This document shows positions 15,768 through 25,869 of a DNA stretch of 64,000 bases, piece after piece. Source of the DNA: Aquiflexum gelatinilyticum (GTDB taxonomy: Bacteria; Bacteroidota; Bacteroidia; Cytophagales; Cyclobacteriaceae); NCBI RefSeq assembly GCF_024741135.1, contig NZ_JANSUY010000001.1, positions 682,001-746,000 of the forward strand, written 5' to 3'. Each line of letters opens with the position of its first letter. Within the stretch, counting starts at the first letter, position 1. The notes under the pieces were generated by a model, which did no database searches, was not told the DNA's origin, and saw nothing but the letters and a program-made list of their open reading frames with translations. The translations under genes were made by a program, and so were the position numbers.

Positions 15768-17516
15768 ATTTTCATTTTTGGGTAGGCTGAAGCTGAATTC
15801 ACTTCCTTTTCCATGTTGGCTTTGAATTTTTAATTCCCCTCCGTTTTTTATGACATAATCATGCACCAAAAGCATTCCAAGGCCTGTTCCTGATTCTTTG
15901 TCCTTTCCGATCGTAGTAAACGATTCACGGTTTCTAAGTTTTTCCAGATTTTCTTCTGAAATACCAAGTCCTGTGTCTTTGATTTTTACTGTGACATTAT
16001 CCTCATTTTCTTTTAGAAAAACAGTCAACAAATCACCTTTGCCTGAAAATTTTATGGCATTACTGATAAGATTTCTAATAGCCAAATCAATCATGTTTTT
16101 ATCAGCATATACCTGAAGGTTACCATATTTCTGAAGTGAAAGTGTAATCCCCTTTTCTTGGGTCTTTTTCTCAAAAAGAGAAACCTGTTGGTCTACTAAT
16201 TTATCAAGTTCAAAAGTCCTTTTATCCAAAAATTCCCCTTTCAATTGACTGCTTGTCCATGCAAGCAAGTTTTCCAAAAGAATGGAAACTGAGTCCATGT
16301 TTTTATTGATTTCGGGCAGGATGTCTAAAAATTCCTTTTGACTGATGACACCTTCAAAAGAAAGTTTGATCAATTCTCTGATTCCGAAAATCGGACCTTT
16401 TAAGTCGTGAGAGATGATTGTGAAAAGTTTGTCTTTAAGCGAATTTAGATTTTTGAGTTCTTCAGCTTGGTTTTTTATTTGGTTTTGGATTGATTTTTTT
16501 TGGGTGATGTCCTCAAAAATAATCATCATTCCCAATGAATTTCCTTTTTTATCGTTTATAGGCACATATTCTACGGAAAGGTCTTTTTGCCCGGAAGTTA
16601 AACTCAAAGAAGATTCTATGCTGATCTTTTTTTGCTCGTTCAGCTGGATTTCAAATTGAGAATCTTTTCCAAAAATATCTTCAAGCCTTTTTCCAATAAA
16701 ATTTGAAACGGGACGCTCAAGAATTTTTGTCATGAAGGGATTGAAATCTATGATTCGGGAATTAGGATCTAATACAAGTATTCCTTTGCTGATTACTTCA
16801 AAAACCTTGTCCCTTGCAATCGGTTTTATACTGAAAAGATCAAATCTGATCAGGCCTATCCCGACAAAAATATACATGATCAAAAAGGCATAAGGTGTAA
16901 GGTCAATGTGGCCGAAAGGCCTAAATCCAAGCAGATAAAAAATATTGAAAGCCCATGGGAACAGACCGGCCAAGAGTAAAAGGTTGTTTTGTTTCTTGAA
17001 AACCGGATCTGCATTTTTGAATTTGTACAGCAGAATAATTATTCCAAAAAAAAGAGAGATATAAAAAAAGGAAAGATGTATGAAATACCATGGTCCCGGC
17101 TGTATAGCTAACAATGGAAAAGGGCCAGAATTATCTACCATTACATTCCTGTAGTGTAAATGATGAAAAGAATTGGTAAAGACCATGAAGTAGGTAATTA
17201 CCGGTATTCCAAAAACCAATAGTGCAAACTTTGTGTGGGTATACCTCTCCAATCCGGTATATTTCAGGCAAAACCAAAGCCAAGCCCCCGGAGCCAAAGC
17301 GATCCCTATATATTCGATTTTTATCCAAAAAAGCATGGTTTCGAGGTTTTTGCTTGATAATTCAAAACCATATGCGAGCGCCCAAATGGACACAAATAGC
17401 ATGGTAAATGCAAACCACCTCACAGAATCCCCCAATCTGTAAATGATTACAGTTGAAATTGCTGCTACAATGATTCCCGAAAACAGGAGGGTTACAGAAA
17501 AAATATTTAATTCCAA
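15762..17516 (-). CDS. Membrane histidine kinase with 7TM sensor and PAS domain
   Basis: A 584-residue sensor kinase. Order: seven membrane helices (about 1-225) of the histidine-kinase N-terminal 7TM type; a PAS domain (about 240-345, FEVISKGILVLDPNSRIIDFNPFMTKIL); a coiled-coil link; HisKA with the phospho-accepting histidine about His370 (IISHDLKGPIFGI); and an ATPase domain with N box (DLAIRNLISNAIKFSG), DTGLGIS and GTGLGMLLV. No response regulator is adjacent, so the partner is elsewhere. The 3' ends of this gene and the acyl-CoA reductase gene overlap, and the long upstream region separates it from the divergent aconitase gene. Confidence 0.93.
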   Translation of the reverse strand: MELNIFSVTLLFSGIIVAAISTVIIYRLGDSVRWFAFTMLFVSIWALAYGFELSSKNLETMLFWIKIEYIGIALAPGAWLWFCLKYTGLERYTHTKFALLVFGIPVITYFMVFTNSFHHLHYRNVMVDNSGPFPLLAIQPGPWYFIHLSFFYISLFFGIIILLYKFKNADPVFKKQNNLLLLAGLFPWAFNIFYLLGFRPFGHIDLTPYAFLIMYIFVGIGLIRFDLFSIKPIARDKVFEVISKGILVLDPNSRIIDFNPFMTKILERPVSNFIGKRLEDIFGKDSQFEIQLNEQKKISIESSLSLTSGQKDLSVEYVPINDKKGNSLGMMIIFEDITQKKSIQNQIKNQAEELKNLNSLKDKLFTIISHDLKGPIFGIRELIKLSFEGVISQKEFLDILPEINKNMDSVSILLENLLAWTSSQLKGEFLDKRTFELDKLVDQQVSLFEKKTQEKGITLSLQKYGNLQVYADKNMIDLAIRNLISNAIKFSGKGDLLTVFLKENEDNVTVKIKDTGLGISEENLEKLRNRESFTTIGKDKESGTGLGMLLVHDYVIKNGGELKIQSQHGKGSEFSFSLPKNENS

Positions 17517-18000
17517 AATTATTTGGATTTGATTTTACTAGAAATGTAAACATTTTTAGAACCAAAGGACAGGAATTTTCAAAACCTAATTTAAGAATTA
17601 TTATTTCAGGAAAAGATATATAGTTAGAAATGTTTGGCAATTTTTTGATAAAATACATTTATCCAAATACCAAAAAGGTATTTTTAAAATTAAATTTAAA
17701 AACCCCATTCTTTAATTTATTCTCATTTTAAGATAGAATTAATATTAAAAATTTGATAAACGGGAAAGGGATTTTGGCAAAAACTTAAAAACTCCACAAC
17801 GAACAAAGTTTACAGCCGTAAGTGTAGTAACGCTTGGATAGGAGACAGACCAAAAACTTATTCAGTGGGTACCTAGTGTTTTGAAATTTTTTGGCTAAAT
17901 AAAAAGAACAGCTTACATGAAAACACTTCCAATTTTGCCCTGTTTTTTTATCTTTGCGAACGATTCAAATAACCTTTTCAACATTTAAATACAATTCCCA
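17517..18000. other. Intergenic region between divergent genes, 484 bp
   Basis: No gene is supported. It is very AT-rich from 17520 to 17780, with a less AT-rich stretch at about 17795-17880 that can form a short hairpin (AAGTGT 17820-17825 with ACGCTT 17830-17835, one wobble pair). The aconitase promoter box lies near its right end. Confidence 0.5.
17949..17956 (+). promoter_or_regulatory. Likely -7 box of the aconitase gene
   Basis: TATCTTTG matches the Bacteroidota consensus and lies 44 bases before the ATG. A TTTG at 17934-17937 is closer than the usual -33 spacing, so the upstream element is uncertain. Confidence 0.5.
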
Positions 18001-20262
18001 ATGGCATTTGATATAGAAATGATCAAGGCGGTCTACTCCAAATTTCCTTCAAGGATAGAAGCTGCCAGGATAGCAGTAGGAAAACCACTGACCTTGACCG
18101 AAAAAATATTATATGCACACTTGACTTTAGGCGAAGCAAATTCGCCTTTTGAAAGGGGTGTGTCATACGTTGATTTCAACCCTGATAGGGTAGCCATGCA
18201 GGATGCTACTGCTCAAATGGCACTTTTGCAATTTATGCAGGCCGGAAGATACAAGGTGGCGGTACCTTCAACCGTGCATTGCGACCACCTGATCCAAGCA
18301 GAAATTGGGGCTTTGGCAGATTTGAAAAAGGCAAACGACAAAAATAAAGAGGTTTATGATTTCCTTTCATCTGTTTCAAATAAATATGGTATAGGATTTT
18401 GGAAACCCGGTGCAGGAATTATACACCAAGTGGTTTTGGAAAATTATGCCTTTCCCGGTGGAATGATGATCGGAACTGATTCACATACTCCGAATGCAGG
18501 TGGTCTTGGGATGATCGCAATAGGGGTAGGTGGTGCAGATGCCTGCGATGTCATGGCCGGATTGCCTTGGGAGCTGAAGTTTCCAAAACTGATTGGAGTT
18601 AAATTGACCGGAAGACTTTCAGGCTGGACTTCAGCCAAAGATGTTATCCTTAAGGTAGCGGGCATTCTTACAGTTAAAGGTGGAACAGGTGCTGTCGTAG
18701 AATATTTTGGAGATGGTGCAAGGTCCCTATCCGCAACAGGAAAAGGCACAATCTGTAACATGGGAGCTGAAATCGGTGCTACGACTTCAATTTTTGGTTA
18801 TGATGAAAAATCAGAAGCATATTTGAGAGGTACCGAAAGAGGCGATATTGCTGATATGGCAAATACCATTAAGGCTCACTTAACAGGCGACCAAGAGGTG
18901 TATGCCAATCCTGAGAAATATTTTGATCAAGTGATTGAAATTAACCTTTCTGAACTTGAGCCTCATGTCAATGGACCATTTACTCCGGATTTGGCTTGGC
19001 CAATTTCAAAATTTGCGGCAGCTGTAAGAGAAAATGGATGGCCTTCCAAATTAGAGGTTGGTTTGATTGGTTCATGTACCAATTCCTCTTATGAGGATAT
19101 TTCTAGAGCAGCTTCATTAGCCCAACAAGCAGTAGATAAAAAACTAAAAGCCAAATCTGAGTACACCATAACTCCGGGTTCGGAACAGGTTAGATTTACA
19201 GTTGAGAGAGATGGATTCCTAGGTATATTTGAAAATATGGGTGGAGTAGTTTTGGCTAATGCTTGTGGGCCATGTATCGGTCAGTGGGCAAGACATGGTG
19301 CTGAGAAGCAAGAAAAAAACTCCATTATAACCTCTTTTAACAGAAATTTTGCTAAGAGAGCGGATGGCAACCCAAATACACATTCATTTGTAGCTTCTCC
19401 TGAAATAGTAACTGCATTGGCCATTGCAGGTGACTTGACTTTCAATCCAATGACAGATTCACTCGTCAATGAAGAAGGAAATTCAGTCAAATTGGAAGAG
19501 CCAAGCGGACTTGAATTACCTACCAAAGGTTTTGCGGTAGAGGATGCAGGTTATCAAGCTCCTGCAAAAGACGGTTCAAAAGTAAGTGTCCTTGTAGATC
19601 CAAAATCTGAAAGATTACAGTTGCTCGAACCATTCAAAGCATGGGAAGGAACTGACCTGAAAGGTTTAAAGCTTTTGATCAAAGCGAAAGGAAAATGTAC
19701 CACTGACCACATTTCCATGGCCGGACCTTGGCTTAGATTTAGAGGTCATTTAGACAATATATCTAACAACATGCTTATAGGTGCAGTCAATGCTTTCAAC
19801 CTAGAGACAAACAAAGTTAAAAATCAACTTACCGGAGAACATGGTGAGGTTCCGGCCGTACAGCGTCATTACAAGAAGCATGGGATTGGCTCAATAGTAG
19901 TAGGAGATGAGAATTATGGAGAAGGATCTTCAAGAGAGCATGCTGCCATGGAACCAAGGTTCTTGGGTGTTAGGGCAATTTTGGTTAAATCATTTGCCCG
20001 TATTCATGAAACTAACCTCAAAAAACAGGGAATGTTGGCCTTGACATTTGCCAATCCATCTGATTATGATTTAATCCAAGAGGATGATGCGATCGATATT
20101 GTAGGTTTGGCTGATTTTCAGCCCGGTGTTCCATTGACAGTTGTGTTAAATCATTCTGATGGAACCAAAAATGAAATTGAAGTCAATCATACATATAATG
20201 AAGGTCAGATTGGTTGGTTTGTTGCAGGATCTGCATTGAATTTGATTAAGGAAGAAATTTGA
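18001..20262 (+). CDS. acn: Aconitate hydratase (mitochondrial-type)
   Basis: The TCA-cycle enzyme that interconverts citrate and isocitrate through cis-aconitate. At 753 residues it is the length of the mitochondrial-type aconitase, not of AcnA (about 890) or AcnB. The 4Fe-4S ligands are visible: Cys359 in [10 protein letters not shown] and Cys422/Cys425 in [11 protein letters not shown]. Substrate-binding segments [33 protein letters not shown] and the swivelling domain motif [19 protein letters not shown] are all intact. It is a single gene with its own promoter box and a strong terminator. Confidence 0.97.
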   Translation: MAFDIEMIKAVYSKFPSRIEAARIAVGKPLTLTEKILYAHLTLGEANSPFERGVSYVDFNPDRVAMQDATAQMALLQFMQAGRYKVAVPSTVHCDHLIQAEIGALADLKKANDKNKEVYDFLSSVSNKYGIGFWKPGAGIIHQVVLENYAFPGGMMIGTDSHTPNAGGLGMIAIGVGGADACDVMAGLPWELKFPKLIGVKLTGRLSGWTSAKDVILKVAGILTVKGGTGAVVEYFGDGARSLSATGKGTICNMGAEIGATTSIFGYDEKSEAYLRGTERGDIADMANTIKAHLTGDQEVYANPEKYFDQVIEINLSELEPHVNGPFTPDLAWPISKFAAAVRENGWPSKLEVGLIGSCTNSSYEDISRAASLAQQAVDKKLKAKSEYTITPGSEQVRFTVERDGFLGIFENMGGVVLANACGPCIGQWARHGAEKQEKNSIITSFNRNFAKRADGNPNTHSFVASPEIVTALAIAGDLTFNPMTDSLVNEEGNSVKLEEPSGLELPTKGFAVEDAGYQAPAKDGSKVSVLVDPKSERLQLLEPFKAWEGTDLKGLKLLIKAKGKCTTDHISMAGPWLRFRGHLDNISNNMLIGAVNAFNLETNKVKNQLTGEHGEVPAVQRHYKKHGIGSIVVGDENYGEGSSREHAAMEPRFLGVRAILVKSFARIHETNLKKQGMLALTFANPSDYDLIQEDDAIDIVGLADFQPGVPLTVVLNHSDGTKNEIEVNHTYNEGQIGWFVAGSALNLIKEEI

Positions 20263-20284
20263 TCTCAAAAAATTAAAATAAAAT

Positions 20285-20315
20285 AAGGCTGTAGATTCAA
20301 TTCTACAGCCTTTTT
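20285..20315 (+). terminator. Rho-independent terminator after aconitase
   Basis: An 11-bp perfect stem AAGGCTGTAGA (20285-20295) / TCTACAGCCTT (20302-20312) and a T run. Confidence 0.9.
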
Positions 20316-20781
20316 ATTTGTCAAAATTTCCTCAAAAATCAAGGCAAATAAATGCTTGAAACAAATCAAGTAAAGCAGTAAATTTTCTGGTCTATTTGTT
20401 TTTAAATTGAGGAGGTAGAAAAATGGGATTTTTTGTAAATTCATGTTTGATTCTGTAAATGTCAATCTAAGAATTTCCAAGTAATGCAACCGACGGTTAT
20501 GTTGTAATTAATTATTCTAAGCTTAGCAATTGAATATTGATGCTATGAAATATCGATTATAGATGGCTAGTAGAGCTTTTAGCCTCTGAATGTTACAAGA
20601 TCCTTGATTTAGTTTGTTCCGAAAATATTTGTTACTGATGTAAACAACATTTTTTTATATATTTAATTACAATTTATTTGTGTCAAAAAACAATTTAATG
20701 TATGTTTACAGCATGAGTTCCAAAAGAGCTTAACACCCATTACAAAGAAAAATTATTTAAGTTTCCAGCGCATTGTTTCTC
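20316..20781 (+). other. Intergenic region, 466 bp
   Basis: It is AT-rich and holds no supported gene. It must contain the promoter of the hybrid histidine kinase; I see no unambiguous -33/-7 pair. The stretch GATGTAAACAACAT near 20636 and TGTTTACAGCAT near 20702 share reverse-complementary GTAAACA/TGTTTAC cores, which may be chance. Confidence 0.4.
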
Positions 20782-23733
20782 ATGAAGGAAAGAGGTATAA
20801 ACAATACATTCAAGAAGATTATATACGAATCCTCGGAGATGGTTTTCTTGGCTGATGATACTTACCCTTACAATATTTTTTATACCAATGAAGCATTTGA
20901 TAAAACAATTGGAGAAAAATTAGAGGACAATACTTTGGTCGGTTTGGGATTGGACATCAACTCTTATATTTTCAGTGAGGAAATGATCATCAATTTTCTA
21001 GATCAAGAATTTGTATTCAATATAGAATTGCCTCAGGAAAATGGGTCAAATTATTTTCTTTTTTACAAAGGAAAAGAAATGAGGGCTCAAGGAATGCCTA
21101 CTAAAAAGCAGACAGGATTATTTTTCAAAAACGTTCAAGACCTTATTGGGATTGGCCAAGAAAATTTTCTGACATGGATAAGCAATTCAGTAAAAGACAT
21201 TCTTGGATATTCTCCTGCTGAAATGACCAACGTAGAATTATGTCAATTTTTTCATCCCGAAGATTTACCAAAGGTTCATCAACTGGTATTGGCCGGTAAA
21301 AATGAAATCACAAATAGTCATTTTGAAGCGAGAATGCTTTCATCGCGTGGAGATTATAAATGGATAGACTGGAATGTCAATTTTGTTGCGGGTGAATTTT
21401 ATGCAGTAGGAAGGGATATCACCGAGGAAAAACTTGCCCAAGAAAAAAATGATTGGAAAAATGAATTGACCAATTTAGGTGAAATTGTTTCTAAATCAGG
21501 TGTTTGGGAGATAGCTATACCTGAAAACAATGTAATTTTAAGTGATGGACTTTATGCGATTTTTGAGACTGAAAAGGGGCGAAACTTTAATATAGATCAA
21601 ATTATTACTTTTTTCTTACCGGAATTCCGGTCTGTTTTTCAAAAATCATTAACCGAATTAATGGCAATTGGAAAGGATTTTGACTTAAAACTCAAGATAA
21701 AAACCAATTCATCAACTGAAAAGTGGGTAAGAATTATCGGTAAGGGGCAGTTCAAAGAAAATTCCGTTTCCAAAGTATTTGGCACAATAAGAGATATTTC
21801 TGATGAAAATGACTTATTAACAGAACTTGGGCTATATAAGGAAATGTTTGAACATTCACCTGAATCAATTTTGATATCCAACATTTCTGGAGAGATTATT
21901 TTTACAAACCAAGAAGCCAATCAAAAGTTGGGAATTGTTCCAAAATCGGGATATTCCTTTAAAATTGGAGATTTTGAAACCAAGTTTAGTGTAGAGGCTG
22001 ATTGGGAGAGTCATATTCACCAATTGACAAATGAAAATAACCTCATTTATAAAACCCAATATACCAATCTGGACAAAACAGAAATTCACATGGAGGTGAA
22101 CTCCTGTCTTGTGGAAATCAACCAAATAAAATATATTCTTTCATTTGCAAGAGATATCACTGAGAGGGTAGGTTTAGAAAAAACACTCCAAGAGTCTTCT
22201 GAATTTTTACTTCATTTGACAGAACAGGTTCCGGGAGCTCTATATCAGTTTGTTCTTGATAAAGAAGGACAGATGAAATTCTCTTACCTGAGTCCGGGCA
22301 TCAAAGAGTTGCTTGGTATAAAGGAAGGTGAATTGAAGGATTTCAGCGATATCAGTCTTGCTATCAACAAAGTTCATTCGGAAGATATTGCTCTTGTCCT
22401 GACATCGACAGTTACTTCAGCAAGGACCTTAAAGCCATGGAATTGTCAATTTAGAGTAAGGGAAAAAACCGATGGTCAATTCAAATGGGTATATGGTGCA
22501 GCTAAACCAGAGCAATTGGAAAGTGGAGATGTGGTTTGGTACGGTTATCTGACAGACATCACCGATCAGAAAAAATTTGAAGAAAATCTAAAAAGTGCCC
22601 GTGAACAGGCAGAAAGAGCAAGTCAGATCAAATCGGAATTTTTATCGATGATCAGCCATGAATTGAGAACTCCACTCAATGCAATATCTGGTTCCGTATA
22701 TACCCTACTTCAGGATGACCACACTTCCCATCAGGCCTCAGCATTGAATACGATCAATTTTGCGGTCGATAACTTAATCATTATGATCAATGATCTACTT
22801 GATTATCAAAAAATCGAAGCCGGGAAACTTACCTTAGAAAATAACCCGATGAATTTGAAAGAGGTTGTCAATCAGGTGGTCAAAGGTCTTGAATTCCATG
22901 CAAAAGATAGTAGAAATAAGCTTGTTTTGAACATTCAGGAAGAATTGAATCAAGATGTCAAAGGTGACAAAGTAAGGCTTGCCCAGGTTTTAAATAATCT
23001 GGTGACTAATGCCCTAAAATTCACCAATAATGGAGAAGTCGAGATAAATGTAAGGCTCAGTGAAAATTCTGAAGAAAAAATTAAAGCATATTTTTCTGTA
23101 AAAGATACAGGAATAGGAATTGCCAAAGAACATCAGTCCAGAATTTTCAATCAGTTTGATCAAATCCAACATTCATTCAGCAAGAAATATGGTGGTACCG
23201 GTTTGGGGCTTTCCATCACCAAAAGATTGCTTGAACAGATGGATAGTCAGATAGGGCTTGAATCGGAATTAGGTTTGGGATCTACTTTCTTCTTTGAAAT
23301 TGTTTTTGAAAAAACCAAAAAACAGTTAATTCCAATACAACAGAAGGAAAACGTTTCCTTATTGCCTTTCAGTAAAATCAAATTATTGATGGCTGAAGAC
23401 AATGATGTAAACGCTCTTGTGCTCGGGAAAATCATCAAAAAATGGGGCATTGATTATGATAGGGTAAATAATGGTCAAGAAGCTGTGGATGCTGTCAAAA
23501 ATGAAAAATATGACTGTGTTTTAATGGATATTCAAATGCCTGTCATGGATGGTTTTGAAGCAACCAAAATCATTAAAACTATTTCCAATATTCCAGTTCT
23601 TGCACTTTCAGCCGCAGCCAAACAGGATTTAATTGAAAAAATTGACCAAAGTGGATTTACGGGGTATGTTTCAAAGCCTATCGATGCCTCTGAATTATTG
23701 AAGAAAATAAAAGAGGTCTTAAATCAATCTTGA
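20782..23733 (+). CDS. Cytosolic multi-PAS hybrid histidine kinase
   Basis: A 983-residue hybrid sensor kinase without signal peptide or membrane helix, so it senses inside the cell. The N-terminal two thirds (about 1-600) is a string of four to five PAS/PAC units; clear C-terminal PAC signatures are KWIDWNVNFVAGEFYAVGRDITEEK, KVFGTIRDISDEN, YILSFARDITERV and WYGYLTDITDQK. A short coiled coil leads into HisKA with phospho-accepting His626 (SMISHELRTPLNA), the ATPase domain (NNLVTNALKFTNNGE, DTGIGIA, GTGLGLSI), and a C-terminal receiver with phospho-accepting Asp916 (CVLMDIQMPVMDGFEA). ATG 20782 is preferred to a TTG nine bases earlier. No DNA-binding output is attached. It overlaps the convergent TPR gene by ten bases. 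Confidence 0.93.
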   Translation: MKERGINNTFKKIIYESSEMVFLADDTYPYNIFYTNEAFDKTIGEKLEDNTLVGLGLDINSYIFSEEMIINFLDQEFVFNIELPQENGSNYFLFYKGKEMRAQGMPTKKQTGLFFKNVQDLIGIGQENFLTWISNSVKDILGYSPAEMTNVELCQFFHPEDLPKVHQLVLAGKNEITNSHFEARMLSSRGDYKWIDWNVNFVAGEFYAVGRDITEEKLAQEKNDWKNELTNLGEIVSKSGVWEIAIPENNVILSDGLYAIFETEKGRNFNIDQIITFFLPEFRSVFQKSLTELMAIGKDFDLKLKIKTNSSTEKWVRIIGKGQFKENSVSKVFGTIRDISDENDLLTELGLYKEMFEHSPESILISNISGEIIFTNQEANQKLGIVPKSGYSFKIGDFETKFSVEADWESHIHQLTNENNLIYKTQYTNLDKTEIHMEVNSCLVEINQIKYILSFARDITERVGLEKTLQESSEFLLHLTEQVPGALYQFVLDKEGQMKFSYLSPGIKELLGIKEGELKDFSDISLAINKVHSEDIALVLTSTVTSARTLKPWNCQFRVREKTDGQFKWVYGAAKPEQLESGDVVWYGYLTDITDQKKFEENLKSAREQAERASQIKSEFLSMISHELRTPLNAISGSVYTLLQDDHTSHQASALNTINFAVDNLIIMINDLLDYQKIEAGKLTLENNPMNLKEVVNQVVKGLEFHAKDSRNKLVLNIQEELNQDVKGDKVRLAQVLNNLVTNALKFTNNGEVEINVRLSENSEEKIKAYFSVKDTGIGIAKEHQSRIFNQFDQIQHSFSKKYGGTGLGLSITKRLLEQMDSQIGLESELGLGSTFFFEIVFEKTKKQLIPIQQKENVSLLPFSKIKLLMAEDNDVNALVLGKIIKKWGIDYDRVNNGQEAVDAVKNEKYDCVLMDIQMPVMDGFEATKIIKTISNIPVLALSAAAKQDLIEKIDQSGFTGYVSKPIDASELLKKIKEVLNQS

Positions 23734-24671
23734 TTACATTTTGCAATATATTCTTTGACCATTTCCATGTCAGGATCTTTTTTATTTACCTCATCAAAAT
23801 AAGTTAAAGCCAATTCTTTTTGACCTTTATAAAAATAGTAAATCCCTTTATTTCTAATGGCATACAGGTTTTTGGGATTTTGCTTCAAACTGTAATTGAT
23901 GTCTTCTAGCCCTTTTTCATATTCCCCCAAATATATATGATACAGTCCACGGTTATTAAAATAAAAAGCTTCTTTTGGATTTAAGCTGATAGCTTTTTCT
24001 ATCCATACCATTGCCTTTTCAAAATCTTTTGATTCAAAAGAAAGCATAGCCCTGAGGTTATAAATGTTTGGTTCTTGGGGATTTAGTTTTTCTGCTCGAT
24101 CCAGAGCAAAATAGGAAGCATCAAATTCTTTTAAATAATAATGGAGTGTGGCTTTGTTGATCAAGACTTCATAATTTTCGGGTTGCAGTTCAAGTGATTT
24201 CTCGAATTCCTCAAGTGCCTCATCGTAATTTTTCATTTTTTCCAATACCAAACCGGTTAAAAAATGACCTTTCCAACTTTTGGGAAGAATTGAGAGAAGA
24301 TTTTTACTGTCTTCCAAAGCTTTATAATATTCACCATTATCCATTAGGCTTACTCCTCGCTGAAAAAGAGCCAAAGAATCGCCGGGATTTTTCTCTAATA
24401 TTGCCGAATAATCAGCGATTGCCTCATCAAATTTGTTGAGCTGTTGAAAGACCAAAGCTCTATTATACAAAGCGTCTTTGTATTCTGGGTCAATCAAAAG
24501 TGCTTCTGAATAGAAATCGATGGCAGTTTGAAGGTCATTTTCCTTCAGTTTTTCATTTCCTTTAAGTAGAAACCTTCCTTTTTTGGTTTCTACATTATCA
24601 CATGAAAACGCTAGCAACGTCCCTAAAAGAAAGATGGTGGCTATTTTGAGTTTATTCTTTAATGGATTCAA
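23724..24671 (-). CDS. TPR-repeat lipoprotein
   Basis: About 315 residues made of seven or more tetratricopeptide repeats (for example AIDFYSEALLIDPEYKDAL, ALEEFEKSLELQPENYEV and AMVWIEKAISLNPKEAFY), a fold for protein-protein contacts. Just before the repeats lies a lipoprotein signal, KIATIFLLGTLLAFSC. The best start for that signal is a TTG at 24671 (giving NPLKNKLK ahead of the hydrophobic part); ATGs at 24704 and 24719 would give a longer N-terminus. All choices overlap the end of the upstream AI-2E-type gene, so the two are surely cotranscribed. The role is unknown. Confidence 0.85.
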   Translation of the reverse strand: MNPLKNKLKIATIFLLGTLLAFSCDNVETKKGRFLLKGNEKLKENDLQTAIDFYSEALLIDPEYKDALYNRALVFQQLNKFDEAIADYSAILEKNPGDSLALFQRGVSLMDNGEYYKALEDSKNLLSILPKSWKGHFLTGLVLEKMKNYDEALEEFEKSLELQPENYEVLINKATLHYYLKEFDASYFALDRAEKLNPQEPNIYNLRAMLSFESKDFEKAMVWIEKAISLNPKEAFYFNNRGLYHIYLGEYEKGLEDINYSLKQNPKNLYAIRNKGIYYFYKGQKELALTYFDEVNKKDPDMEMVKEYIAKCNQD

Positions 24672-25731
24672 TGTTGTTTTTTTCTTCGCCCAATAATAAA
24701 GCATAAGGTTTTGTTGCATCAGTAAGTTCAAATATTTCCCTTAAAACCGCCAAAGAAGGTATAATAAGAATCATTCCGACTACACCCCAAATTGATGCAC
24801 CCACCAAAAGACCCAAAAAAGTAGCAAATGCATTCAGGTTGACATTTCCACCTACAATTTTTGGGGTTAAGAAATTTGCTTCGATTGTCTGGATCAATTG
24901 GAAGCTCACAACTATAGCAATTGGGTAAAATAGGCCATCTTTGGTTAAGAATGCAAAGACAACAGGTAAAATCAAAGCAATAAAGGGTCCCAAGTAAGGA
25001 ACGATATTAAGTACCGCTGCAAATACCCCGAAAAAAATCGCATGTTTGATTCCTAGTCCAAGTAACACTGACGTGTTTAAGATGGCCAAAATCACCATTA
25101 CTTTTAATACGCCAACTACATAACTCTGAACAACTTTTCTCAAAATTAGTATTTCCTTTTTCACTTTTTCCTTATCGTGTCTTGGGAAGAGCCCTGCTAG
25201 GAACAAAGTAAGGTGGTCACGATAAAGAAGGAAAAAGAAGCTGAAAACAGGTAACAAAATTACTATAGACAATGATCCAATTGTTCCGAACACGAATTCA
25301 GCTAAACTTGAACCGTGGGATTGTATCCAATCTATCAAATAATGCTTGTCTATTCCATTTCCAATTCCGGATTCTATTTGAAAATTTTCCAAAATATACT
25401 GATCAATCTGAGCAAGGTAGACATTAAGTTTTTCCCTTACATTTCCAATGTCTTTACTGAATGAAGCAATTTGAAAAACGATAAAAGCCATTAGCCCTAA
25501 AAACAAAATCAAGCCCGATACCAATGATATGACAGTACTAAATACCCGGGAGATCTTTTTTGTTTCAAAAAAATCTGACATTGGTGTGAGTAAAATAGAT
25601 ATCAGTCCCGCCAAAAATAAGGGCACTAAGAGACTTTTTCCAATTATCAAAATAAAAACTAAAACTACTATCAGCATCAAAACTGCAAGCGCCTTAAGGT
25701 AGGGCGGTAAATTTATATTGCTTTGGCTCAT
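24652..25731 (-). CDS. AI-2E/PerM family transporter (second copy)
   Basis: A 359-residue membrane protein of the same family as the one at 12440. Characteristic parts: N-terminal paired helices (LMLIVVLVFILIIGKSLLVPLFLAGLIS...), a soluble loop with DQYILENFQIESG, LLYRDHLTLFLAGLFPRHDKEKV, and the conserved block AVLNIVPYLGPFIALILPVVFAFL followed by NFLTPKIVGGNVNLNAF. The sequence differs clearly from the other copy, so they are old paralogs. It overlaps the TPR lipoprotein gene downstream by 20 or more bases. Confidence 0.9.
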   Translation of the reverse strand: MSQSNINLPPYLKALAVLMLIVVLVFILIIGKSLLVPLFLAGLISILLTPMSDFFETKKISRVFSTVISLVSGLILFLGLMAFIVFQIASFSKDIGNVREKLNVYLAQIDQYILENFQIESGIGNGIDKHYLIDWIQSHGSSLAEFVFGTIGSLSIVILLPVFSFFFLLYRDHLTLFLAGLFPRHDKEKVKKEILILRKVVQSYVVGVLKVMVILAILNTSVLLGLGIKHAIFFGVFAAVLNIVPYLGPFIALILPVVFAFLTKDGLFYPIAIVVSFQLIQTIEANFLTPKIVGGNVNLNAFATFLGLLVGASIWGVVGMILIIPSLAVLREIFELTDATKPYALLLGEEKNNIESIKE

Positions 25732-25869
25732 AAAATATTATAAATGAAATAATTAAAGGATATAGATAAAGCTTATGGTAGTTTCTTTTCATTAAAAACA
25801 ATCAAATCAATTATGAAAATGAAAACCCATTAAATTTAATTCTATTTTTAACAGTTCAAAAACATTGAA

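Noticed and set aside
20265-20489. Open frame of 74 residues on the minus strand after aconitase
   Set aside because: It contains the aconitase terminator and has low-complexity AT-rich composition; no motif or signal is seen.
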